This document shows, piece by piece, positions 1 through 9,864 of a DNA stretch of 64,000 nucleotides. Both the position numbers and the translations under genes were made by a program. The notes below the pieces were generated by a model that saw only the letters and a program-made list of their open reading frames with translations, made no database searches and was not told where the DNA came from. Source of the stretch: Artemisia argyi (Eukaryota; Streptophyta; Magnoliopsida; Asterales; Asteraceae); the NCBI GenBank assembly GCA_030686995.1, contig CM060708.1, positions 181,520,115-181,584,114 on the forward strand. The letters run 5' to 3'. Numbering within the stretch: the stretch's first letter is position 1; each line of letters starts with the position of its first letter.

Positions 1-998
1 GCTTTTCATATATTGTCTATAATGTGTGTTGTGCATATATTGAATTCACATAAAGATCAAACTAGTTTCCATTTGAAACATTAATTATACATTAGTAAAA
101 CACAAGTATATATATAACTACTAAGACACATATATTTACATTAGTACAAACTTGTATTTAAGTGAGACATATGAAACCATAATTTCTATTCAACACTTTA
201 AACAAGTAGTGTCTATGTGATATATGTAGATTAGTTTGTATATATACTTTGGCTTCAAAGGTTTTTATAATTACTATCAACTCTTTGAAAGGAAACTTTT
301 ATTAAACGAAAAAGACACAAAACTATTCAACCCCCCCTTCTAGTTTTCCACAAGAAGAATAATATCTTTCAAGATATTGTTAAGGAAGCTTTATGTCCAA
401 TGTATAACTAGTTGTTCTATACTTGTGTATAAATAGGTAGCATATGTGAGGAGTAAAAGTTGACAAGTTTGTGCAATTAATGCAAAGCATTCACCAACCA
501 CTTTTCTCCTCCAAAGAACAACACAAGCCCCTGAGATAGCTCAGTGGGTAATTTAAGTTGTCACTCAACATAGATTGAGTTTAGAGAGGAGTCATTACCA
601 CACTTGTCATTTCAATCCCAAGTGTTATTCCGCAAACACTTGGGTACGATTCTTTTGATTAATTTTTAATAAAGAATTAAACGTTGAAAAATATTATCTT
701 CTATGTTTACTTTTCTTTATAGTTAATCAAACATATCTGTGTTTAAAGTCATAATACTTGGTTACATTAGCTCTATAGTTACTGTTAACCAAGTAAAAGG
801 GACCAACAAATCACAAAATTGTTTTTCATAATAAACCCAAAAAGACACATCTAAATTATTTTTAAATAGTCAATAAAAGCATAATTATTTGACACTCATT
901 AATCTTGCAAAAGACAATCAATTAACAACGTCAAAATAATAGCTTTTATGAAGAATTCTTAGTCATTAGGCTTTAATAAGTTAATATAACAAAAAACC
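1..998. other. AT-rich intergenic DNA without a recognisable gene
   Basis: I see no convincing coding region here. The stretch is AT-rich with scattered short ORFs. It holds one possible tRNA-like motif pair, listed separately, and then runs into a trinucleotide microsatellite. Confidence 0.5.
535..652 (+). repeat. Possible tRNA-like (SINE-type) promoter remnant
   Basis: The string TAGCTCAGTGG near 538-548 matches a polymerase III A box. GGTACGATTC near 642-652 loosely resembles a B box. The spacing of about 95 bases is longer than in a tRNA and no cloverleaf can be drawn, so this is not a tRNA gene. A decayed tRNA-derived SINE is possible, but I see no clear 3' tail or target duplication. 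Confidence 0.22.
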
Positions 999-1044
<46 letters not shown>

Positions 1045-1049
1045 AATAC

Positions 1050-1126
<77 letters not shown>

Positions 1127-1127
1127 G
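999..1127. repeat. (AAT)n microsatellite
   Basis: About 43 nearly perfect AAT repeats, broken once near 1042-1053 by AATACTAATACT. The apparent poly-isoleucine ORF on the minus strand is a translation of this repeat and not a gene. Confidence 0.95.
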
Positions 1128-1280
1128 GCGATCCTACGATCTTATTATCCGATCCCACGATCCTACGTGCGATCCTACGATCCTGATACGATCCTACTTA
1201 AATTAAGATCTTGTTAAGATCCTGATCGTTTTTTGTATGTATGATCGTAGGCTCGCACAATCCTACGATCAGGATCGCGA
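1128..1280. repeat. GATCCTACGATC motif cluster
   Basis: Directly after the AAT tract, the tetramer GATC and the phrase GATCCTACGATC recur in both orientations over about 150 bases, including CGATCCTACGATC and ATCCTACGATCAGGATC. The symmetry suggests subterminal repeats of a small DNA transposon, but I find no clear outer boundary or target duplication. Confidence 0.5.
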
Positions 1281-3208
1281 TTTTGACAACTATGAGTTTT
1301 TGACTTGTAAAACTTTATACTTTTTGTTCAACATTAGTTTTACTCATTTTATTAAAATGAGAAGAGAGTTTCCTGGTCTGTATTTTTCTTATTTTAGTAC
1401 TTTTGACTTATCAAATTTTATATTTTCTATTCCGTTTTTTCTTATTTTACAGTTTTATAATACAAAGAAAATTATAAAACTAAGAAAAATAATAAAAAAA
1501 ATTAGGGGGATATTGGTATCACTTTTGGGATGTACTAATAACCAACCCCATTCGTAATTGTGTCGAAACAGAGTTATTTTTTTATTTTATTTTTATCTAT
1601 TTATTTATTTATTTTTATTGGGTAATGGACCTAAATTTACAAAACTGCTTTATATGTAAATTATAGCTAGTTTTTAGTGTTAATATATTATTTCTTTATT
1701 TAAATATGGAAGTTTTTTATTGGGTAATAAGTTTAGGGTGTTGATATTGCCACATATAGAATTACTATGCACACATAAAAATCATGCATAAGGACAAAAT
1801 TTTTTGTCCTTATGCATGATTTTTATGTGTGCATAGTAATATTTTTTGTCCTTATGCATGATTTTTATGTGTGCATAGTAATTCTATATGTGGAAATATC
1901 ATTTGCCATAAGTTTAAATGACTAAGGGGGTGTTTATTTTTTTTGTTAGTTAAAAGATGGGTGGGGTCCATATGAGACCCATGACTTTTAAGCCTTTTAG
2001 ATATAGATGCATTAGTGGAAATAAGTGGGTTCCACATAAAAAGATAATATTATTAAATACTTGTGTGGACCCATTCCCTTAGTTAAGACAAAAAAGAAAC
2101 ACCCCTAAGAACCCCTAATTGTAATGAACAGTAAAAATTGGATGGCTAATGTGTTATAATTATAAGAAAGATGCCAAAATGCGTATTAGTACCTTAAATT
2201 TGTCTAACTGGGTTCTCTAGTACCCTAAACTCTTAAAGTTGCAGAATAGTACCTTCAACTTGCAAAATCGGATACACTAGTACCCCGACTCAGTTTATCT
2301 CAGTCACAGGATTTCCAGGTGACTTTCTTAGTTAGTTTTTTACCTGAACAGTAACAACGTTACTAAAATATCAAAATAAAAAATATATATATAAAAAAAA
2401 GGACAGAAACAAAACGATGCACCACCCATTTCCAAGGCTCTGCAATGCTAAAAGAAATGAATTAACCATTTCTGAATTAAACTGATCCCATGAAAGATGA
2501 GTTCCGATGTTGAAATTTGAATTTTGTATTTGTACAATTAAACTAAAACGATCTTTATGTCCGATTCCTTTAAGAAAAAACGAATTTAAAGGCTTTTTTA
2601 ATAGTAAAATATAAAAAATTTACACCTAGTTTTCTTTTCGAATATACTAGTCACACGCTGGTATTTCTAATTTTTCATTGTTATTGTTTTCTTTGAATTG
2701 CATTATTTTTACACCTAGCTTTCTATTTGTATTTTTTCAATGTTTTGTTTTCTTTGCTGTTTCTGATGAAACTTTTCTATATTCTTGCCAAATCTCTTGA
2801 TTAAGGAATAACCCCAATTTCATGCCATTACAGATTTGTTAATGCCAAAATTCTTTAAAAAACATGGTTACTAGAAACAAAGAATTTGAAGCGTCTAAGT
2901 AACGTGTTTGCAACAAAAAATTAAATTCGTGACAAAATTGTGTTGCATTATTAACCTGTTTTTGGTATTAGTGCCGTAGTGTTGTTAATTTAATTCTTGT
3001 AATTTTCATTCCATATATATGATAATAGTTGCAATTGTGATTCTTTTTAGTTTCTACACCATTTGCATCAAACTCCGATACAACTTAAAGTTGTAGCAAC
3101 AAGTCAAACATAACGTTTATTACATTTTGTGCGCCCAGTACTTTTGGCACATGTTACATTTTGTGGCGATCATTAACTACTTGCAACTAATAAACCTTGT
3201 TATAAGAA
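1281..3208. other. Intergenic DNA 3' of the UGT gene
   Basis: No gene is recognised. The ORF at 1237-1557 is AT-rich and resembles nothing known to me. The region contains the hairpin repeat at 1750-1893 and, from about 2170 to 2330, text resembling an old dispersed repeat with phrases like TTAGTACCTTAAATTTG and TAGTACCTTCAACTTG repeated. The last few hundred bases before 3209 would hold the 3' untranslated region of the minus-strand UGT gene. Confidence 0.4.
1750..1893. repeat. Palindromic hairpin element with an internal arm duplication
   Basis: A left arm starting CCACATATAGAATTACTATG is the reverse complement of a right arm ending CATAGTAATTCTATATGTGG. The centre is TTTTGTCCTTATGCATG and its complement. 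The right arm is present twice in tandem (about 1802-1842 and 1843-1893), so only one copy pairs through to the outer end. This looks like a foldback or MITE-like element; I could not define a target duplication. Confidence 0.65.
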
Positions 3209-4717
3209 TCATATAGCAGAGCCAGATTTCAACTCGAATTCTTTACTCGAACTCACTACAGAGTCTTGACTGGAACTTCCAGCAACTCCTTCAATGAAAG
3301 ACTTGATATTCATACAAGAAGATCCACTTTCTTTCATAGCTTCTCTTGCAAAATTCTTCCACTCCTTAGCTTTCTTTCTCATTGTTGCTCCTTTTTCATG
3401 CCCTCCCATTACTATTTCCACGCACCTTTTTATCTCTTTACCTTCTACAACTCCGTCTTCATTAGCCGTCACCCTTACACCTGTTTCCCATACGTCTTCT
3501 AGGAGCTTCGCGTTTGTCGTCTGATCTGTCCATTGAGGAAATGCCACAACAGGTACGCCACAAACTATACTCTCTAATGTGGAATTCCATCCACAATGTG
3601 TCACAAAACAGCCTAAAGACGGGTGCGATAGCACCTCTAACTGACTGCACCATGGCACTATCAAACCTAACTGTTCCAGTTCCTTCATAAAGCTTAAGTT
3701 ATCTTCTTCGTCCTCGCCTAATTTCTTCTCCCCTTCTTTTTCATCTCTGATCACCCACAAAAACGGCCTACCGCTTTCTAATAAACCATGTGCCATTACC
3801 TCCTTTTGTTTCTTTGAAAATACTAAAAGACTTCCAAAAGATATGTAAACAATAGACCCCTGAGGCTTTGAATTCATCCATTCCAAATAATCTTTTGATG
3901 ATTCAAACAAATCTCCCCCAGAAGACTTGTCAGCTGAACTTATTCCATCCAAGAAAGCGGTTGGAATCAACGGTCCTACAGCAATTAACTTTAGCTTGCC
4001 TTCAATATCTTTCAAGGCCTCTTCCTCCAATGCATCAACCGTATTCACAAGCACTATAGGATTGTCAACCGAATTTAGCTTCTCCATATCTTCTTTAAAT
4101 AAGTCGAACACGAAACTGTACGGATTTGAAGGGAGAATAAAAGAGGGGAGGTCACGACTTCTAAGCAATGGCAACCCTGGTAACTCTATGGACCATGAAG
4201 GTTCGTTACAATCGTCCCCAATAAGTTCACCATACCCGTTAAAGTAATAGTAGTAAATTCGAAAAACGGATGCTGGTTGAATCCAAAGAAGGGCTGATGG
4301 CACGTTAAGTTCACGAGCCACTTCACCAGCCCAAGGAAGGAGGAGGGTGTAAACCAAACAAGTGACCGGGGTGCCATTTTCTGCATTAGAATGAATTGTA
4401 TCTTTAATGCACTGCGTTCCCCCGGTCCTCAATTGAGTTAAGAATAGTTTGACATCATCTTTATTATGGTCGAAACCATCATCAAAGCCATCTGAAAATG
4501 TGGCAAAGTTAAAACACTCAGGGAGCCTACCAGATTTGCTCATGCGACGGTAGGCAGATACCGCGGTGGAGAAGGTGACTTTGACACCTAATGGAATGAG
4601 TCGTTTTGCGAACTGGAGAGCCGGGTTAATGTGACCTTGGGCTGGATAGGTTACTACAAAGAAGTGAGGTTGATTTTGACTCATAACAGTGGTCATTTTT
4701 TGTGTTGGTACGTTCAA
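3209..4717 (-). CDS. UDP-glycosyltransferase, UGT75-like (crocetin/flavonoid glucosyltransferase type)
   Basis: An intronless family-1 plant glycosyltransferase that would transfer glucose from UDP-glucose to a small acceptor such as a flavonoid, carotenoid acid or hormone in the cytosol. The 502 residues are slightly longer than the usual 460-480. The N-terminal PAQGHINPALQ motif carries the catalytic His (about residue 29). The PSPG box runs about 356-399, with WCSQ at its start, HCGWNS in the middle and WTDQ at its end; the final Gln favours UDP-glucose. At the position of the usual acceptor-activating Asp the sequence reads VYTLLLPWA; as I recall, this is normal for UGT75-like enzymes and not a lesion. 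Three Met codons (4717, 4696, 4684) could start the protein. Homologues usually begin close to the last, so the annotated start may be 11 residues too long. The frame is intact and it is the only host-like gene here. The acceptor cannot be told from sequence. Confidence 0.92.
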   Translation of the reverse strand: MNVPTQKMTTVMSQNQPHFFVVTYPAQGHINPALQFAKRLIPLGVKVTFSTAVSAYRRMSKSGRLPECFNFATFSDGFDDGFDHNKDDVKLFLTQLRTGGTQCIKDTIHSNAENGTPVTCLVYTLLLPWAGEVARELNVPSALLWIQPASVFRIYYYYFNGYGELIGDDCNEPSWSIELPGLPLLRSRDLPSFILPSNPYSFVFDLFKEDMEKLNSVDNPIVLVNTVDALEEEALKDIEGKLKLIAVGPLIPTAFLDGISSADKSSGGDLFESSKDYLEWMNSKPQGSIVYISFGSLLVFSKKQKEVMAHGLLESGRPFLWVIRDEKEGEKKLGEDEEDNLSFMKELEQLGLIVPWCSQLEVLSHPSLGCFVTHCGWNSTLESIVCGVPVVAFPQWTDQTTNAKLLEDVWETGVRVTANEDGVVEGKEIKRCVEIVMGGHEKGATMRKKAKEWKNFAREAMKESGSSCMNIKSFIEGVAGSSSQDSVVSSSKEFELKSGSAI

Positions 4718-4747
4718 TTTGTATGAGTTAATGAACTAGGTAGTGTG

Positions 4748-4753
4748 TTTATA
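4748..4753 (-). promoter_or_regulatory. Possible TATA box of the UGT gene
   Basis: On the minus strand the sequence reads CCATATAAACAC, a reasonable plant TATA box, 31 bases upstream of the first Met codon. Transcription would then begin near 4718-4722, right at that codon, which supports use of the internal Met codons at 4696 or 4684. Confidence 0.4.
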
Positions 4754-4943
4754 TGGTGTCCAATATCTAGTAGGCAAGAAATGGTGACGTTTGTGCTGAC
4801 GTTGTTGATGTTGATGTTGATGTTGAGAAAGATAGAATGTTATGTGGTGGTGGTAGTGTTTCATGTCGTGCCAAAAGGCCAATGTCAATAAAGATAGGAA
4901 GATGAACTGGAACTAAATCGTACATGGAGCTTATTTCTTAAAA

Positions 4944-5135
4944 GGGTAAATTACAAATTTAGTCACTCGCCTTCTGCGAAAGTGAAAAAAAAAACCCGTG
5001 TCATAAAGACATGCAAAAACGCCACTCACGTTACTGATAAGTGCAAAACAGCCACCGAGACCTAACTCTTGTTACTTTCGACGTTAACTGCCACGTCATT
5101 GATGGTATTATAATCATTTCAGTGTTCATTTTCCC
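4944..5135. repeat. MULE left terminal inverted repeat
   Basis: 192 bases that pair with 8893-9084 with scattered mismatches. They share CACTCGCCTTCTGCGAAAG (CACTCACC in the partner), GTGCAAAACAGCCACCGA and TTAACTGCCACGTCATTGA. Homology stops after the CATTTTCCC motif. Confidence 0.92.
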
Positions 5136-5376
5136 TCCGGCCAATTATAATTCAAGGACTATATTTGCAAACAAATATAAACTCGCTAGAAAGCAACTAG
5201 ATTACTAGAGTAGCTTTTTCAGATTACATTAACTCCCTAAAACCACCCCACTTAACTTCATATCAGAATTAAAGATGACCAACCGTCAAACCATATCTTA
5301 AAAAAAATAATAAAAAAATTATAAAAAAAATAAACAAAAAAAAAAAAATCCTAAATCGGAACAACGAAACCCAACA

Positions 5377-5907
5377 ATGGCGAATAATAATAAGGAAAAG
5401 TCTTTGTTGATTGGGTGGGGGAGGGAATCATCCGAAAAGTCGTGGGGAAAAGTTATATTAAACGATGAAGTCTTTGAAAAAGTTATAACTACATTTGGTG
5501 ATCAAGTTATTGCCAAGTATGGTTTGTATAAGAACATAAGGGAGGAGATGATAGAAGAAATTCTTCAATGGCTTTGGAACAAAATTTACAATGAACTAAA
5601 CGTGGGTGGTAGTGGTGCGATATCTATTCCTATCCTTGGAAGTGGTAGCGGTTGCTCCAATGAGGTAGTTGTAGAGACAAAAAGAGGGAGGGGAAGACCT
5701 AGAAAAAAAGTGACTTTTTCTGTACCAATGAATAATCCGAGTACAATGTCATCAAAAAGAAAGAGGGGAAGGCCTGTTGGGAGTGGGAAGAAGAAGGAGG
5801 GGAGTGATAATCCAAGTGCAAGTACACAAAAAAGGAAGAGGGGAAGGCCTGTTAGGAGTGGGAAGAAGAAGGAGGGAAGGAAGAGCATACGGATATTGGT
5901 ATGTTAA
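5377..5907 (+). CDS. AT-hook protein carried by the MULE
   Basis: A 176-residue basic protein. The first ~85 residues resemble nothing I can name. From about residue 107 come AT hooks: RGRGRPRKK, then two nearly identical blocks KRKRGRPVGSGKKKEG and KRKRGRPVRSGKKKEG separated by a short Ser/Asn-rich linker. The GRP cores predict minor-groove binding to AT-rich DNA in the nucleus. The two last blocks look like an internal duplication of about 75 bases. The ORF starts about 240 bases inside the left TIR end, in the position of the first gene of the element. It may be a transposon accessory or a captured host gene fragment; it also might be a 5' exon of a longer spliced gene, because the stop follows shortly after a change to hydrophobic sequence (ILVC). 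Confidence 0.6.
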   Translation: MANNNKEKSLLIGWGRESSEKSWGKVILNDEVFEKVITTFGDQVIAKYGLYKNIREEMIEEILQWLWNKIYNELNVGGSGAISIPILGSGSGCSNEVVVETKRGRGRPRKKVTFSVPMNNPSTMSSKRKRGRPVGSGKKKEGSDNPSASTQKRKRGRPVRSGKKKEGRKSIRILVC

Positions 5908-6948
5908 TGTAGTATATTTCATTTACGTGTCTTTTTTAATTTGCTTATGTTTGATAGGTTTAGGATAAACAGAGTATTATGGTATAAAGTGAGGTGTTAG
6001 AATATCATAAGTTAGAGTGTTTGGCATTGCAGGTGTACTGCTATACAAACCAAGTCTTCACATTGATGTCTTGACTATTGACGTTTGAATATAAGTAGGA
6101 TGATATGTTATCACGTTGGTTCTAAGTAAGTATTCACATTGGTTCTAAGTAAGTGTTCACATTGGTTATAGGTGTTGGTTGAGTAGTCATGGTGAGAAGG
6201 TAAGATGGAAAGTAGGTAGATGGTTAAGTTCAATAAAAATGTGAATTGGGTTGTATAATTGTCAAGTGTTGCGATGGAATACTTTGCTCTAATTGTGTAT
6301 ATTGAGAGTGTCTTGTATTGTAATGGAGATAATGGTCAACATGACAAGTCTGCTAAAGAAGCTACAAACAAGAAGATCTCATCAGTCATCTCTTCTAATT
6401 ACTCTCACCATCTTAAATGTCTTGTTAGTTGTTATACAATGTAAATAATTAGCTTACTGATTGTAATGTAGTGATAGCTTATAGCTTGTTAGCAATAGTC
6501 AACGCGGATCAACTCTTTCAAATGTCAGTTAAGAGTTTTAACCGCCAAGTTCTTGCCTTTATATACAGATGTAATAGCTTCATTCAACTTAATCAATGAA
6601 ATAATCTTTCTTTCAATCACTTTATTCTCTTTGTTTTCTCATTATATTGTCTGATATATGTTCTTACTAAAGGAACAACAAAAGATTGTTTTCTATATCA
6701 CCACATTGATTTATTAACTAAACTACAACTATACATGATACATAATCAATAGCTTTGCATCTTCGGTAAGTAGGATTGATGTCTTGTACAATGTGGTGAG
6801 CCTGCATCTTTAGTCTGCACTTGTCTGCATAACTATTTCGTTGACTGCTGCTGCATTGACTTTAGCATGTATACCATTAGTTTGAATTAAAATGATAAAT
6901 GTGAATAGTGTGTTACTTTAATTGATTATTGATGTTTGAATTTAAACG
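5908..6948. other. Non-coding interior of the MULE
   Basis: No convincing coding region. It contains two or three copies of a short direct repeat around ACATTGGTTCTAAGTAAGT (6113-6170) and the LTR-like block at 6267-6680. The short ORF at 6259-6444 lies in that block and shows no family features. Confidence 0.45.
6267..6680 (+). repeat. Possible solo LTR (Copia-like) inside the MULE
   Basis: The block starts TGTTGCGATGG and ends GGAACAACA, giving the TGTTG/CAACA termini of a small LTR. It has a TATA-like TTTATATAC near 6556 and a polyadenylation-like AATGAAATAA near 6594, in the expected order. The flanking 5-mers do not form a clear target duplication, so the call is tentative. Confidence 0.3.
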
Positions 6949-7656
6949 GTGGAAGGTTTAATTGGTTATGAGGGCGAAGTTGTGTTCAGCTTGCTTAATA
7001 ATGGAGTATGTGAATTTGGTCCATTGAGGTATGTTCAAGGGAATGTTTCTACACTTTGTGGCTTTGTTTGTGATAGACATATCTTTAGCCTTGGTCTGGA
7101 TGATATGTTATCACGCATTAGGGCAGAAAAATGGGTTGTGTTCTTTTGTTTGCCTGGCAAATCATTAGAAGAAGGTTTGAATTTAGACAATCATGTGCAT
7201 ATAATGATCGAACTAGGTTGTCGGGTTGGTTCTGTAGAGTTGTTTGTTGCTCACACAAAACAGATGTTATCTTAATACTATTTTAAAAATATTGATTCTG
7301 AGGGTGAAGGTGAGGAGGTTGTCGGATGGGTAGAAGAAGATGCTAGCTTGCTAGCTTACTAGTACTTCAAAACATTTTAGGGTTGTGGATGATGTTGATG
7401 CTTCAAAACCTGACTTCGGGAAGCATAAAAAAAGGTGAAGAGGTCTGTGGATAAGGGAAAGGGAAAGACGGTTGATGAGCATGATGTTGTTAACAGGAAC
7501 AAACCGGCTGGTATTGTCATTAGAGAGGGTGGTTTAGTGAATGTGGGGGCTATGGGTGCGGGTTTTTTGAGACCAAGAAGTGATGTTAAAATCACTAACT
7601 GCGTACTGGGTCTAAGGGCACCAAGATCATTGGGAAACAAAGTGTTGTTATTTTGA
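6949..7656 (+). pseudogene. MULE transposase N-terminal region (PB1-like), decayed
   Basis: The first open stretch (6949-7275) encodes GLDDMLSRI, then PGKSLEEGL and a C-terminal VELFVAH. That order matches the PB1-like domain at the N-terminus of many plant MULE transposases, where a DDM motif, a GKSLEEGL-like motif and an EVYVEH-like strand follow each other. After a stop at 7273-7275 an acidic stretch and then a second open stretch (7435-7656), rich in Lys and Gly, probably represent the linker that precedes the transposase core. No FAR1, MULE catalytic or SWIM domain follows. The region is therefore a remnant of a transposase gene whose 3' part was deleted. Confidence 0.5.
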
Positions 7657-8892
7657 CTAGGTGAGTCTAATGAATTGTTTAGTAAATTTTTTAGATACAT
7701 TGCATTGCCTATTATAGTAACCTTATTTCACTGCATATTTTGATTGTGCATGTATAGTTGATCACCTGTTGGTTAATCCAGTAGAAGCTTTTGAAGTTTG
7801 ACAAATGGGTTCATCTTTTGGGATTACCTAATGTGTAAAAACAAAAACAGTTTTAATTCAGTTGTATTTACTAATGTAATTTGACTAATGTAACTTGAAC
7901 TAATTTACCTCTGTTTCGAATACACCAAAGGGTCTGTTGCAGCATTGTGATTGGTTCATCTTTTTTGTTCATTCCAAAAGATATTATGTAATAAATTGAA
8001 GTATTTCATATGGGTTACTGATACTTGACTCGTATCAATACTCTGTTTTATGTTTCTGTTATAATATGTTTGTGTTTGTGTTATATGCTTCGATTAATAA
8101 CATTTACAAGTTTGTGTTTGTGTATTATGGTTAGAATTCATTCAATTTCATGTTTGTGTTTGTGATACGGAACAAACATTGTATAACAAGAAAATCGGGA
8201 TCAAACGACCCCTTCCATTCATAAACCATACATTTACAACCTTATGCTAGGGGAAACCATACCCCCTACCTACATCTACACCTACATCTACTTTACGACC
8301 GGGGCACCAAAAAGAACAAAAGCAAACCACAAGCGCCCAACCACCTACTACCTACATTATCATACACAACAAAGCAACCCATCTCAGCCTCATGTACGTT
8401 TGCCTCACAGCAAACTCAATCTTGGAAACAATGCTGTCGTTAGTTTGCCTAAGCATCATCAACAACCCCCTCATCTTTCTCATATCAGTTGTCTGAATCC
8501 TCTTAAGCTTGTTCACATTGGACCTTGCAACTCTCGAGCCCCTTAAGTTTTGGAGCTCCACAATCAGATACCCCTAATACTGATCATATTAGAAAGCTTT
8601 TGGCACCTACTCATCAATTCTTGTGCATGATAAATCTCTTCCTCAACCTCTCACTGGTAATGGAATATCATCATTTCCAATATGACAACTGAGTTACAGG
8701 CAATCACGAGATAAAGACAGCGAGACATGTTACTGATTAAGGGAATGATATTTTTTTTGGTTACGGGTGTGTGTATTTCTGTTTGTGTGCGTGTGAAGCA
8801 GTGAAGGCGTTGACAATTTATATGGAAACTTGAAAACTAACTTTGCAAATTTAGCCATTGAGGTCATGTCTCATTTATACCAAAAGGTTTGT
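7657..8892. other. 3' interior of the MULE, mostly non-coding
   Basis: AT-rich, with TTTGTGTTTGTGTTATATG-type short repeats near 8064-8165. The only ORF of interest is on the minus strand at 8352-8561. Confidence 0.4.
8352..8561 (-). CDS. Small basic ORF inside the MULE, unknown
   Basis: A 69-residue ORF, rich in Arg, Lys and Met, with an amphipathic-looking middle (KLKRIQTTDMRKMRGLL) and a short hydrophobic end (WVALLCMIM). I recognise no family. It could be the tail of a captured or convergent gene in the MULE; upstream exons are not evident. It may equally be chance. Confidence 0.25.
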   Translation of the reverse strand: MELQNLRGSRVARSNVNKLKRIQTTDMRKMRGLLMMLRQTNDSIVSKIEFAVRQTYMRLRWVALLCMIM

Positions 8893-9084
8893 GGGAAAAT
8901 GAACACTGAAATGACTATAATACCCTCAATGACGTGGCAGTTAACGATGAAAGTAACGAGAGCTAGGTATCGGTGGCTGTTTTGCACTTATCCGTAACTT
9001 GAGTGGAGTTTTTGCATGCCTTTATGACTCGGGGTCTTTTTTGCACTTTCGCAGAAGGTGAGTGACTAAATTTGCAATTTACCC
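8893..9084. repeat. MULE right terminal inverted repeat
   Basis: The inverted partner of 4944-5135, of equal length, followed directly by the 9-bp target duplication TTCTTAAAA. Confidence 0.92.
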
Positions 9085-9093
9085 TTCTTAAAA

Positions 9094-9770
9094 GTTCACA
9101 CTCATTCCTCGGATCATATTATCATCTAAATCCTCCATTATACTTGCTAAAGAAAAAATGCAAATCCTTCCTATATCTTCTCTAATCTTTCTCCACTTGG
9201 ATATTCAATTATGAGCTATGATTGGGAGGCCTAAAGATGTGCTTAAACCTATGTGACATCATCCTGATTATTGCAGCTAAGAGATCCACTTTTTCACAAA
9301 CCATAAGAATTATGCCACATATGTTTAGGCCTAACTTTAAACACATATGTTAGGTCTCCCAGTCATTTTCCTTCTATTATAACCTTCTATACAAAATGAC
9401 AAAATAATAATAATACAGAGTAATAAAAGAACGGGCAAGTTATTTGGATCCCTCCTAGGGGGGTTTCCAATCATTGCACGCATTGCCAATTTGTAAGGTA
9501 TGCATCGCAGGATATACTGTTTAACCAAACCCCCCCTGATGTAACAATATATAGAGGGTTTGTATAACACAACTCTAAAAGAAACAAACACATTAATAAA
9601 CATGGGAAGCGCTATTCCACATCATCTCTTTGTGAGGCTACTATTGTTCACATATAATTAATAAGAGTTGAGATTAATATATACTTCATATTTTTCATGT
9701 ACGCAATAAACCGATCTTGACCATACATTTTTCATTAAAAAAAATAAAACTAAAACCACTTTCCACTTTT

Positions 9771-9774
<4 letters not shown>
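9094..9774. other. Intergenic DNA with one MITE-like repeat
   Basis: Apart from the inverted-repeat element at 9220-9364 I see nothing assignable. The minus-strand ORF at 9337-9603 overlaps that element and has no family features. Confidence 0.4.
9220..9364. repeat. MITE-like inverted repeat element
   Basis: The left end reads GATTGGGAGGCCTAAAGATG. The reverse complement of the right end reads GACTGGGAGACCTAACATATG. The arms stay similar for about 25-30 bases over a total of 145 bp. The flanks do not show an obvious target duplication, so superfamily is open. Confidence 0.55.

Positions 9775-9862
<88 letters not shown>
9775..9862. repeat. (TA)n microsatellite
   Basis: About 44 uninterrupted TA repeats. 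Confidence 0.95.

Positions 9863-9864
<2 letters not shown>

Larger units (their letters stand above)
4944..9084. mobile_element. Complete non-autonomous Mutator-like element (MULE)
   Basis: A 4,141-bp element with long TIRs, starting GGGTAAATTACAAATTTAG and ending in its near-complement. It is flanked on both sides by the identical 9-bp sequence TTCTTAAAA (4935-4943 and 9085-9093), the target duplication typical of Mutator elements. The inside carries an AT-hook ORF (5377-5907) and a decayed PB1-like region found at the N-terminus of many plant MULE transposases (6949-7656). The transposase catalytic core and zinc finger are absent, so it needs a helper in trans. Confidence 0.9.

Noticed and set aside
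535..652. tRNA gene
   Set aside because: A and B box-like strings exist but are too far apart and no cloverleaf forms.
973..1158. Minus-strand ORF of nearly pure isoleucine
   Set aside because: It is the translation of the AAT microsatellite.
3266..4386. Plus-strand and alternative-frame ORFs across the UGT gene
   Set aside because: They are shadows of the minus-strand UGT frame, which has all the family motifs.
4248..4386. Loss of the catalytic acceptor-activating Asp in the UGT (VYTLLLPWA)
   Set aside because: As I recall, UGT75-like enzymes normally have this sequence, so it is not a lesion.
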